This document shows positions 45,323 to 53,144 of a stretch of 64,000 nt of DNA, piece after piece. Where the stretch lies: assembly GCF_030296595.1 (NCBI RefSeq), contig NZ_AP027731.1, positions 1,364,001 to 1,428,000 of the forward strand, given 5' to 3'. The DNA comes from Naasia aerilata. Its GTDB lineage: Bacteria; Actinomycetota; Actinomycetes; Actinomycetales; Microbacteriaceae. How positions within the stretch are numbered: position 1 is the first letter of the stretch; each line of letters begins with the position of its first letter. The position numbers and the translations under genes were made by a program. Under the pieces are notes generated by a model. It made no database searches and was not told the origin of the DNA. It saw nothing but the letters and a program-made list of their open reading frames with translations.

Positions 45323-46671
45323 GGGTCCTGCAGGGCGGCTACGTCGCCACGGTGTCCGGGGACGAGCACGACGGAGGCCACGTGGTCGTCGACCGCGGCC
45401 GGATCGTCGCCGTCGGTCCGGGCGCCGCGCCGGCCGACCTCGCCGCGGACGCCGAGGTGCTCGACGTGTCCGGCTGCCTCGTCACACCGGGTCTCGTCAA
45501 CACCCACCATCACCTCTACCAGTGGCTCACGCGCGGGTGGGCGCAGGACTCGATCCTGTTCGACTGGCTCGTGGCGCTGTACCCGGCCTGGTCGCGCATC
45601 GACGCCGACCTCGTCGGGGCCGGGTCCGCGGCCGCCCTGGCGGTGCTCGCGCGGTCCGGCTGCACGACCGTCGCCGACCACCACTACGTCTTCCCCCGCG
45701 GCGGCGGCGACCTCCTCGGCGGCATCGTGGACGCCGCCGGACGGGTGGGCGTTCGCCTGCATGCCACACGCGGCTCGATGGACCTCGGCCGCTCCCAGGG
45801 CGGTCTGCCGCCGGACTTCGCGGTGGAGTCGACGGACGCGATCCTCGAGGCGAGCCGGGATGCGGTCGCCCGATTCCACGACCCCGCGTTCGACGCCCGC
45901 GTCCGCGTCGCCCTGGCGCCGTGCTCGCCCTTCTCCGTGACGGGCGACCTCCTGCGCGAGTCCGCACTTCTCGCGCGCGAGCTCGGCGTGCGCCTGCACA
46001 CCCACGGCGCCGAGACCATCGAGGAGGAGGCGTTCTGCCGGGAGCGCTTCGGCAGCGGCCCCACCGAGTACCTGGAGGGGCTCGGATGGCTCGGCGACGA
46101 CGTGTGGATGGCGCACTGCGTGCACCTCTCGCCCGAGGACATCGCCCGCTTCGCCGCGACGGGAACCGGCGTCGCCCACTGTCCCTCCTCCAACGGCCGG
46201 CTGGCCGCCGGCATCGCACCCGTGGCCGACCTGCTCGCGGCGGGCGTCCCCGTGGGTCTCGGCGTGGACGGCGCCGCCTCCAACGAGTCGGGGCAGCTGG
46301 GCACCGAGCTGCGGCAGGCGGTCCTGATGGGCCGCCTGCGGGCAGGAGCGGATCGCCTGAGCGGCCGGGATGCTCTCCGCATGGCGACCCTCGGCGGCGC
46401 GCGGCTGCTGGGACGGGACGCCGAGCTCGGCAGCCTCGAGGCCGGCAAGCTCGCCGACATCGCGGTGTGGCGGATCGACGGCGTCGAGCACGCCGGGATC
46501 GCCGACCCCGTCGCCGCGCTGACCCTCGGCTCGCAGCCGCCGCTGGAGCTGCTCCTCGTCGGCGGGGAGGCGCTCGTGCGCGAGGGGGAGCTCCTGACCG
46601 CGGACTCGGCGGAGCTGGCCCGGCGGGGTGCGCGGGCCGCGGGAGTCCTGCGCGAGCGCGCGAGCTCCTAG
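45319..46671 (+). CDS. 8-oxoguanine deaminase-like amidohydrolase
   Basis: A 450-residue intact amidohydrolase. VTPGLVNTHHHLYQWLTRGW has the HxH motif followed by the WLTRG segment seen in 8-oxoguanine deaminases. VRLHTHGAETIEEEAFCRER supplies the next His and Glu, VWMAHCVHLSPEDIARFAATG and AHCPSSNGRLAAGIAPV the substrate site, and GLGVDGAASNESGQLGTELR the catalytic Asp. It would release ammonia from 8-oxoguanine or guanine and yield urate or xanthine. It is coupled to xdhC. Confidence 0.87.
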   Translation: MRVLQGGYVATVSGDEHDGGHVVVDRGRIVAVGPGAAPADLAADAEVLDVSGCLVTPGLVNTHHHLYQWLTRGWAQDSILFDWLVALYPAWSRIDADLVGAGSAAALAVLARSGCTTVADHHYVFPRGGGDLLGGIVDAAGRVGVRLHATRGSMDLGRSQGGLPPDFAVESTDAILEASRDAVARFHDPAFDARVRVALAPCSPFSVTGDLLRESALLARELGVRLHTHGAETIEEEAFCRERFGSGPTEYLEGLGWLGDDVWMAHCVHLSPEDIARFAATGTGVAHCPSSNGRLAAGIAPVADLLAAGVPVGLGVDGAASNESGQLGTELRQAVLMGRLRAGADRLSGRDALRMATLGGARLLGRDAELGSLEAGKLADIAVWRIDGVEHAGIADPVAALTLGSQPPLELLLVGGEALVREGELLTADSAELARRGARAAGVLRERASS

Positions 46672-49427
46672 CCGTCTCCCTCGGCGCGCCGGCTGACCAG
46701 CCGCCAGATCCGCTCCCGCGTCATCGGCAGCTCGCGGGGCCGGACGCCGATCGCGTCGCGGATCGCATTCGCGAGCGCGGGCGCCACCGGGTTGTACGGC
46801 GCCTCGCTCATCGACTTCGCGCCCAGCGGCCCGAGCTCGTCGTGCGTGCTCGCGAACAGGACCTCGGTGCGCGGCACGTCGGCGAACTGGGGGATGTGGT
46901 AGTTCCGATAGGCCCGAGTGGTGACCCGGCCCTCTCCGTCGGTCCGCACCTCCTCGTACAGGGCCGACCCGAGCGCCTGAGCCGTCCCACCCTCCACCTG
47001 GCCCCGCAGCTGCTGCGGGTTGAGGACCGTCCCCGCATCCGCGGCCTGAACCGACCGGAGGATCCGGACCTCTCCGGTCGCGGGGTCCACGGCCACCCGG
47101 AACGCATGCACGTTGAAGGCCAGGCTGCGCGGCGTGCCGCTCGCGGTCGCCACCGCCGCAAGCGGCGAGGGCGCCGCCGCGGCGACCGCCGCCAGCGGGA
47201 GCGACGCCTGCTCGTCGACCAGCGCATCGAGGGTGTGATCCACGCCGCGCCGGGTGATCGACATACCCAGAGGGGTGTTCGCGTCACCCCGAGGGGTAGA
47301 GCCCAATTCCTTCGCAGCTGCGCGGATGGCCTCCCGCAGTGCCAGGGCCGCCGCGTGCACCGCCTTCCCCGCCACGACGGTGCCTGCCGACCCGAACGCC
47401 CCTGTGTCGTAGGCGGCCGCATCGGTGTCGGACTGCCGCAGCCGCACCTGCTCCGGCGCGGTGCCCAGGACCTCCGCGACCAGCTGGACGTGCACGGTCG
47501 AGGTGCCGTTGCCGAACTCCGCGGTGCCCACGTCGAGGCTCACGCTGCCGTCCCGCTCGAGCGTCAGCCGGACCTCGGAGAAGTGGCCGCGCGGCGGCAT
47601 CGTGGCGATCATGCTGAGGGCCATCCCGGTGCCGGCGAGCCACCCGTCGGGGGCGGATTCGCCGCCCTCGGCGACGGCGGCCTCGGCGAGATCCAGGCAC
47701 TGGTCGAGCCCGTAGCCGCTCAGCTGCAGGTCGCTCTCCTCGTCGGCGTCGGTGACGACCACGGGATCGCCCGGGACGACGACGTTCCGCCGGCGCAGCT
47801 CGAACGGATCCATGCCGAGCTCGCGAGCCAGGTCGTCCATGGCGGACTCGACCGCGAAGAGCACCTGGCCGAGGCCGTAGCCGCGGAACGCCCCCGACGG
47901 AGGATTGTTGGTGTAGACCGCCTCCGCGTCCACCCGGCGGTTCGGCACCCGGTACACGCTGACCGACTCGTGCGTGCCGTGGAACATGACGCCCGGGCCG
48001 TGGTTGCCGTAGGCGCCGGTGTCGCTCAGCACGTCCACCGCCATCGCGGTGAGGGTGCCGTCGCGCCGTGCGCCGAGCGTGACGCTCACGCGCTTGGGGT
48101 GGCGCAGCGTGGCGATCGTGAACTCGTCCTCGCGCGTGAACTCGTATTGGACCGGCCGGCCGGTGCGGAGCACGGCGAGCGTGACGAGGTCCTCCGTGAG
48201 CAGCTCCTGCTTGCCGCCGAAGCCGCCGCCGACGCGTGCGGTGAACACCCGCAGGGCGCCGCGGTCAAGCGAGAAGATGCGCGCCAGCTCGTCCCGGACG
48301 AGGTAGGGGACCTGCGAGCTCGTGCGCACGACCAGCCGGCCCGCGGCGTCGAGCCAGCCGCGGCTCGCGTGCGTCTCGAGCTGTGCGTGCGCGACGCGGC
48401 CGGTGCGCCACATGCCCGACACGACGACGTCCGCCTCGGCGAGGCCGGCCGCCACGTCGCCGAGCTCGCCGTGCTTCTGGGCGACGACGTTGCGCTCGGG
48501 TGCCGCGATCCGGTGCTCGAACGGATCCTTGTCGCCGTGCAGGAGCGGGGCCCCCGGTGCGCGGGCCTCCTCGGGGTCGAAGACGGCGGGCAGGACCTCG
48601 TACTCGACGCGGATCAGGCGGCAGGCCTCCTCCGCGATCCGGACGGTGTCCGCCACGACGGCGGCGACGCGCTGGCCGAGGAAGCGCAGGACCGAGTCGA
48701 AGACGCGGGTGTCGTCCGGGTCCTCCAGCCGGTTCTCGTGCCGGCCGGTGGAGAAGAGGACGTCGGGGGAGTCGGCCGCGGTGAGGACGGCGTGCACCCC
48801 GGGGAGGGCGAGCGCCTCGGTGGCGTCGAGAGAGCGGATGCGCGCGGAGGCGTGCGGGCTGCCGAGGACGGCGAGGTGGGTGAGTCCCGTCGTGGTGAAG
48901 TCGAGGGTGAAGGGCTCGGTGCCGGTGACCACGCGCTCCGCGGCGGGCGCGCGGACCGACGCGCCGATGCCGCCGCCGCCGCGCGCGTGGGTGGTGGTGA
49001 CGCCGTGCAGAGCGTCGTCGATGCTGCGGTATCCGGTGCAGCGGCACAGGTTGCCCTTGAACAGGCGCGGCAGGTCGGCGTCGTCGGCCGCCTGCACCTC
49101 GGCGGAGGAGGCGGTGACGATCATCCCGGCGGTGCAGAACCCGCACTGGAACCCTGCCGCGTCGACGAAGCGCTGCTGCACAGGGGAGAGGCGCTCGGGG
49201 GTGCCGAGTCCGGCGACCGTCGTGACCTCGCGTCCCTCCATTCGGTGGGCGGGGTAGACGCACGAGTGCACCGGCGTGCCGTCGACGAACACGCCGCAGG
49301 CGCCGCAGTCGCCCGAGTCGCAGCCCTTCTTGACGTCGAAGTGCTCCTGCTCGCGCAGGAGGGTGCGGAGGCACTGCCCCGGCGCGGGCTCGGCCTCCGT
49401 CGGCTGCCCGTTGACGGAGAACCTCAC
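46668..49427 (-). CDS. Xanthine dehydrogenase, fused FeS and molybdopterin subunits
   Basis: A 919-residue fusion. Residues 1-160 carry two [2Fe-2S] clusters: GCDSGDCGACGVFVDG and GFQCGFCTAGMIVTASS with GNLCRCTGYRSIDDAL. The molybdopterin domain follows, with RVGGGFGGKQELLTEDLVTL, NPPSGAFRGYGLGQVLFAVE, and FGSAGTVVAGKAVHAAALAL, and a probable catalytic Glu near the C-terminus (GAKSMSEAPYNPVAPALANA). It oxidises hypoxanthine/xanthine to urate with the FAD subunit. GTG 49427 overlaps the FAD subunit stop. No frameshift occurs in its 920 codons. Confidence 0.92.
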   Translation of the reverse strand: MRFSVNGQPTEAEPAPGQCLRTLLREQEHFDVKKGCDSGDCGACGVFVDGTPVHSCVYPAHRMEGREVTTVAGLGTPERLSPVQQRFVDAAGFQCGFCTAGMIVTASSAEVQAADDADLPRLFKGNLCRCTGYRSIDDALHGVTTTHARGGGGIGASVRAPAAERVVTGTEPFTLDFTTTGLTHLAVLGSPHASARIRSLDATEALALPGVHAVLTAADSPDVLFSTGRHENRLEDPDDTRVFDSVLRFLGQRVAAVVADTVRIAEEACRLIRVEYEVLPAVFDPEEARAPGAPLLHGDKDPFEHRIAAPERNVVAQKHGELGDVAAGLAEADVVVSGMWRTGRVAHAQLETHASRGWLDAAGRLVVRTSSQVPYLVRDELARIFSLDRGALRVFTARVGGGFGGKQELLTEDLVTLAVLRTGRPVQYEFTREDEFTIATLRHPKRVSVTLGARRDGTLTAMAVDVLSDTGAYGNHGPGVMFHGTHESVSVYRVPNRRVDAEAVYTNNPPSGAFRGYGLGQVLFAVESAMDDLARELGMDPFELRRRNVVVPGDPVVVTDADEESDLQLSGYGLDQCLDLAEAAVAEGGESAPDGWLAGTGMALSMIATMPPRGHFSEVRLTLERDGSVSLDVGTAEFGNGTSTVHVQLVAEVLGTAPEQVRLRQSDTDAAAYDTGAFGSAGTVVAGKAVHAAALALREAIRAAAKELGSTPRGDANTPLGMSITRRGVDHTLDALVDEQASLPLAAVAAAAPSPLAAVATASGTPRSLAFNVHAFRVAVDPATGEVRILRSVQAADAGTVLNPQQLRGQVEGGTAQALGSALYEEVRTDGEGRVTTRAYRNYHIPQFADVPRTEVLFASTHDELGPLGAKSMSEAPYNPVAPALANAIRDAIGVRPRELPMTRERIWRLVSRRAEGDG

Positions 49428-50224
49428 GACAGCTCCCTCCTGATCTCCTCGGCGAAGCGCCTGCTCATCGCCTCGCGCCAGTCGGGCGAGCCGTGGGCGT
49501 CGTCGTACCAGGTGTCGATGCCGTCGATGGCGGCGGCCAGCTGGGCGACCGTCGGGATGCCGGCGAAGCGGAGCACCTCCGGCCGCTCGGTGCCGCCGGT
49601 CAGCGACAGGGTGACCGCGTCGTCCGCGTCCCGGCGGCCGATCACGACGGTCCCCGCGCGGCCGAGAGGGGAGAGGGCGATGCGGCGGAACGCCGCGCGG
49701 CCGGCCAGGGCAGCGGCGGGGAAGTGCAGCGCCCGCAGCACCTCGCCGTGCTCGATCGCGGTGCGGCGCACCCCGAGCACCAGGTCGGCGACGGGGATCC
49801 GTCGCTCGGAGTCCACCGTCCACAGCTCCGCTACGGCGTCGAGCGCGGTCGCGAGGGAGGTGAGCCCGCCCGCGGGAAGCGCGAGGGCGATGTTGCCGCC
49901 GATCGTCGCGGTGTTCCAGATCTTGAAGGAGGCGAGCAGCGAGTTCACGCAGAGCGGGATGAGGGAGAGGGCCGGCCACTCCGGCCGCGCGGGGATGCGC
50001 ACGAGCTCCGCGAGGGTGCAGGTAGCCGAGACGGTGAGCCCGCCGTCGGGGTCCGCCGTCCACGGCTCCCACCCGAGGCCGGTGAGATCGACCAGCTCGG
50101 TGACGTCGTCCTGCCGCTCGGAGTAGAGCCAGGTGCCGCCCGCGAGCGGGACGGCGCCGGGCGCGAACGTCAGCTCGCCGCGGCTGCGCGGCACGCGCAC
50201 GGCGCGGACGCTGATGAGATCCAC
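49424..50224 (-). CDS. Xanthine dehydrogenase FAD-binding subunit
   Basis: A 266-residue FAD subunit (FAD_binding_5, CO dehydrogenase medium-chain-like). PLAGGTWLYSERQDDVTELV is the first FAD motif and NTATIGGNIALALPAGGLTS the second, with the CO_deh_flav_C domain FRRIALSPLGRAGTVVIGRR. GTG 50224 is preceded by GAGGAGA. It is the first gene of the two-gene dehydrogenase operon, divergent to rplJ. Confidence 0.92.
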   Translation of the reverse strand: MDLISVRAVRVPRSRGELTFAPGAVPLAGGTWLYSERQDDVTELVDLTGLGWEPWTADPDGGLTVSATCTLAELVRIPARPEWPALSLIPLCVNSLLASFKIWNTATIGGNIALALPAGGLTSLATALDAVAELWTVDSERRIPVADLVLGVRRTAIEHGEVLRALHFPAAALAGRAAFRRIALSPLGRAGTVVIGRRDADDAVTLSLTGGTERPEVLRFAGIPTVAQLAAAIDGIDTWYDDAHGSPDWREAMSRRFAEEIRRELS

Positions 50225-50265
50225 CGTCGTTCTCCTCTCGGGTTCGCCCATTGAACCCCAGGTCG

Positions 50266-50281
50266 GTTGCGCGCATGTTTC
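50266..50281. promoter_or_regulatory. Weak GlnR-like pair upstream of xanthine dehydrogenase
   Basis: GTTGC (50266-50270), six bases, GTTTC (50277-50281). It reads GAAAC-n6-GCAAC on the gene strand and uses the same 5-mers as the array at 32446-32472. The match is imperfect. Confidence 0.35.
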
Positions 50282-50318
50282 GGGTCTGCTGGGTGGGATC
50301 CGAGCGAAACACCGCGGT

Positions 50319-50347
50319 TTGGCGGATCGCCCGTCGTCACGTACTCT
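50319..50347 (+). promoter_or_regulatory. rplJL promoter
   Basis: TTGGCG (50319-50324), a 17-base spacer and TACTCT (50342-50347) form a good housekeeping promoter about 200 bases before rplJ. Confidence 0.65.
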
Positions 50348-50353
50348 GGACGG

Positions 50354-50546
50354 AGCCAAAGACCGCCGGTTGTCGGCGTGCCAGGAATCCTCCGGGAATC
50401 CAGGACCGCCGCCTAAGGCTCGCGATATGCGAGAGCCTGCGCAGGTGTTCGAAGTCTCCCAGTCGGGATCTGCTCCGTGCGCTTGCGCCGGAGCTTTTTT
50501 CATTCGTGCTCCGCGCGGTCCTTTTCGACACACGTAAAGGAGACCC
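50354..50546 (+). ncRNA. L10 leader region of rplJL
   Basis: The long structured leader before rplJ is where the ribosomal protein L10(L12)4 complex normally binds to control translation. It contains several possible stems and ends with AAAGGAG before the ATG. The exact kink-turn cannot be drawn with certainty by eye. Confidence 0.55.
50472..50500 (+). terminator. Intrinsic terminator inside the rplJL leader
   Basis: GCTCCG (50472-50477) pairs with CGGAGC (50489-50494), with GCGC pairing inside, and is followed directly by six T residues (50495-50500). It stands 46 bases before the rplJ start, so it can act as an attenuator. Confidence 0.75.
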
Positions 50547-51062
50547 ATGGCTGCGAAGGAAGCTTCGGTCGCCGAGCTCACGGAGAACTTCCGGAACTCG
50601 AACGCCGCTCTGCTGACCGAGTACCGCGGGCTCACGGTGGCCCAGCTCAAGACGCTGCGCAAGAGCATCAGTGAGCACGCGACCTATGCCGTGGTGAAGA
50701 ACACGCTGACCAAGATCGCGGCCAACGAAGCGGGAATCTCGTCGTTCGACGAGGAGCTCGCGGGGCCGTCCGCGATCGCGTTCGTGCACGGCGACACCGT
50801 CGCCGTCGCGAAGGCACTGCGCGACTTCGCCAAGGCGAATCCTCTGCTGGTCGTGAAGAGCGGCTACTTCGAGGGCGCTCCGCTGAGCGCCGCCGAGGTG
50901 ACGAAGCTTGCGGACATCGAGCCCCGGGAGGTGCTGCTGGCCAAGGCCGCCGGCGCCTTCAAGGCCACGCTGTTCCGCGCCGCCTACACGATCAACGCGC
51001 CGCTGTCGAAGGCCGTTCGCACGGTCGACGCACTGCGCGAGAAGCAAGAGTCCGCGGCCTGA
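50547..51062 (+). CDS. rplJ: 50S ribosomal protein L10
   Basis: A 171-residue L10, base of the L7/L12 stalk. LTENFRNSNAALLTEYRGLT, VVKNTLTKIAANEAGISSF and the C-terminal helix binding L12 dimers (TINAPLSKAVRTVDALREKQ) are typical. The start is preceded by AAAGGAG. rplL follows after 51 bases. Confidence 0.98.
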   Translation: MAAKEASVAELTENFRNSNAALLTEYRGLTVAQLKTLRKSISEHATYAVVKNTLTKIAANEAGISSFDEELAGPSAIAFVHGDTVAVAKALRDFAKANPLLVVKSGYFEGAPLSAAEVTKLADIEPREVLLAKAAGAFKATLFRAAYTINAPLSKAVRTVDALREKQESAA

Positions 51063-51113
51063 ACAGGCCCGGTAGGAACCTGATTTCAGTACCGACAACA
51101 AGGAGAGATACCG

Positions 51114-51503
51114 ATGGCGAAGCTGTCGACCGACGAGCTGCTTGACGCGTTCAAGGAGCTGTCCCTGATCGAGCTCAACGAGTTCATCAAGAAGTTCGAG
51201 GAGACCTTCGAGGTCACCGCCGCCGCGCCCGTCGCGGCCGCCGCCCCCGCTGCCGGCGGTGCCGGCGCTGCCGCCGAGGAGGAGGAGGAGAAGGATTCCT
51301 TCGACGTCGTCCTCGAGGCCGCGGGCGAGAAGAAGATCCAGGTCATCAAGGAGGTGCGCGCCCTCACCAGCCTCGGCCTCGGTGAGGCGAAGGCACTCGT
51401 CGACGGCGCTCCCAAGGCCGTCCTCGAGGGCGCCAACAAGGAGACCGCGGAGAAGGCCAAGGCGCAGCTCGAAGGCGCCGGCGCGACCGTCACCCTCAAG
51501 TAG
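51114..51503 (+). CDS. rplL: 50S ribosomal protein L7/L12
   Basis: A 129-residue stalk protein that recruits translational GTPases. The N-terminal dimerisation part is [20 protein letters not shown], the hinge is an Ala/Gly/Glu-rich stretch (residues 40-62), and the C-terminal domain has [20 protein letters not shown] and [16 protein letters not shown] strong terminator follows. Confidence 0.98.
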   Translation: MAKLSTDELLDAFKELSLIELNEFIKKFEETFEVTAAAPVAAAAPAAGGAGAAAEEEEEKDSFDVVLEAAGEKKIQVIKEVRALTSLGLGEAKALVDGAPKAVLEGANKETAEKAKAQLEGAGATVTLK

Positions 51504-51522
51504 TTCCTGCCTTCGGGCAACC

Positions 51523-51556
51523 GGGACGCCGCTCCGAAAGGGGCGGCGTCCCTTTT
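51523..51556 (+). terminator. rplJL terminator
   Basis: GGGACGCCGCTCC (51523-51535) pairs with GGGGCGGCGTCCC (51540-51552), with one T-G wobble and a GAAA loop, followed by TTTT. Confidence 0.93.
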
Positions 51557-51605
51557 CATGCCCGGCGGCCCGGCTCCCGCTGTGTATCGATTAGGACACG
51601 ACCGC

Positions 51606-51617
51606 GGGAGCGCTACC
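51606..51617 (+). promoter_or_regulatory. LacI-type operator upstream of the sugar importer
   Basis: GGGAGCGCTACC matches the actinobacterial LacI-family consensus GGGAGCGCTCCC in 11 of 12 positions. It lies 96 bases before the binding-protein ATG. No LacI gene is in the window. Confidence 0.5.
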
Positions 51618-51713
51618 AAAGTGGTTGGAAGGAGGCTCTCCGGCGCAATAGCGTTGCCCCGTGGCGTGTCTCCGCAGATTGCGGCCGCCGCATCTCAACG
51701 AAGAGGAGAAACG

Positions 51714-53051
51714 ATGAGGCACATCTTGCGCCGTCGCTACAGCATTCCGATCATCGCCGCCGCAGCCGCGGGCCTTGTGCTCACGGGCTGCACCGACAGC
51801 TCCGGCGGGGGCGGCGGAGGCGGCAACGGCGGTCCCGGCGATGTCGGCGAGGCCGACGGCACCGTGACCATCCTCGGCACGATCATCGACACCGAGGCCG
51901 ACCTTCTCGAGCAGTCCTGGGCGGACTGGGAGAAGGAGAACAAGATCGACATCAAGTACGAGGGCACCCAGGAGTTCGAGGACATCATCGGCACGCGTGC
52001 CCAGTCCGGGGACACCCCCGACCTGGCGATCACGCCGCAGCCGGGCCTCGTCGCCGACCTCGCCAAGCGCGGCTACCTGCAGCCCGCGCCGGATGCCGTC
52101 GCCGCGAACGTCGAGAAGAACTGGTCGGAGGACTGGGCGGCGTACGCCACCACCGACGATGTCCTCTACGGCGCTCCGCTGATGGCGAGCGTCAAGGGCT
52201 TCATCTGGTATTCGCCGAAGGTGTTCGCACAGAACGGCTGGACCGTCCCCACCACGTGGGACGAGCTGATGACGCTCACGAAGACGATCGCGGACTCCGG
52301 CACCAAGCCGTGGTGTGCGGGCTTCGGCTCGGACGCGGCCACCGGCTGGCCGGGCACCGACTGGATCGAGGACATCGTCCTCCGCCAGTCCGGCCCCGAG
52401 GTCTACGACCAGTGGGTCGCGAACGACATCCCGTTCACCGACGACAAGATCAAGGGCGCGTTCGACACGCTGGGTGAGATCCTCCTCAACCCGGACTACG
52501 TGAACGCCGGCATCGGTGACGTCGCGAGCATCAACAGCACGCCGTTCGGTCCGGACATCGCCGCTGCGGTGGTCGACGGCAAGTGCCCGATGACGCACCA
52601 GGCCTCCTTCTTCGACGGCTTCCTCACGGACGCCGGCGGCAAGGTGGCCGAGGACGGCGACGTGTGGGCCTTCCTGACCCCGGGCACCGAGCCCGGCGCC
52701 TCCGCCGTCACCGGTGGTGGCGAGATCGTGGCCGCGTTCAGCAACGACGCGGACACCCAGAAGGTGCAGGAGTACCTGTCCAGCCCCGAGTGGGCCAACA
52801 GCCGGGTGAAGCTGGGCGGCGTCATCAGCGCGAACAAGGGGCTCGACCCCTCGAACGCGTCGAGCGCCATCCTCCAGCAGGCGATCACGATCCTGCAGGA
52901 CCCGGAGACCACGTTCCGCTTCGACGCGTCGGACCTGATGCCGGGCGCCGTGGGCGCGGGCACCTTCTGGTCGGGCATGGTGGACTGGATCAACGGAACA
53001 CCGACGGACGACGTCCTCGCCTCCATCGAGGCGGGCTGGCCGTCCGAGTAA
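51714..53051 (+). CDS. Carbohydrate ABC transporter substrate-binding lipoprotein
   Basis: A 445-residue lipoprotein. The signal SIPIIAAAAAGLVLTGCTDS has the lipobox LTGC, then a Gly-rich linker. The mature part has VTILGTIIDTEADLLEQSWA, FIWYSPKVFAQNGWTVPTTW (the typical KxFxxxGxxxPxTWDEL region) and SSPEWANSRVKLGGVISANK. This resembles the alpha-glucoside binding protein AglE group. ATG 51714 follows AAGAGGAG. Its ligand is probably an oligosaccharide. Confidence 0.9.
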   Translation: MRHILRRRYSIPIIAAAAAGLVLTGCTDSSGGGGGGGNGGPGDVGEADGTVTILGTIIDTEADLLEQSWADWEKENKIDIKYEGTQEFEDIIGTRAQSGDTPDLAITPQPGLVADLAKRGYLQPAPDAVAANVEKNWSEDWAAYATTDDVLYGAPLMASVKGFIWYSPKVFAQNGWTVPTTWDELMTLTKTIADSGTKPWCAGFGSDAATGWPGTDWIEDIVLRQSGPEVYDQWVANDIPFTDDKIKGAFDTLGEILLNPDYVNAGIGDVASINSTPFGPDIAAAVVDGKCPMTHQASFFDGFLTDAGGKVAEDGDVWAFLTPGTEPGASAVTGGGEIVAAFSNDADTQKVQEYLSSPEWANSRVKLGGVISANKGLDPSNASSAILQQAITILQDPETTFRFDASDLMPGAVGAGTFWSGMVDWINGTPTDDVLASIEAGWPSE

Positions 53052-53060
53052 TACAGTGAC

Positions 53061-53098
53061 GGGAGGGCCGTGCGGGACGCGTTCCGCACGGCCCTTCC
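53061..53098 (+). terminator. Hairpin between binding protein and permease genes
   Basis: A 15-bp stem (53061-53075 with 53084-53098, one G-T pair) and an 8-base loop lie 10 bases after the binding-protein stop. It probably lowers permease expression relative to the binding protein, or protects the upstream mRNA. Confidence 0.75.
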
Positions 53099-53144
53099 TG
53101 TCATTGCTTTCGCGTTCACCGTCGCACTCGAAAGGTTCTGAGAA

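Noticed and set aside
45522-50126. A 1534-codon open frame on the plus strand
   Set aside because: It runs antisense to the well supported xanthine dehydrogenase genes and in another frame of the 8-oxoguanine deaminase. Its composition is Arg/Val/Glu-rich shadow coding caused by high GC.
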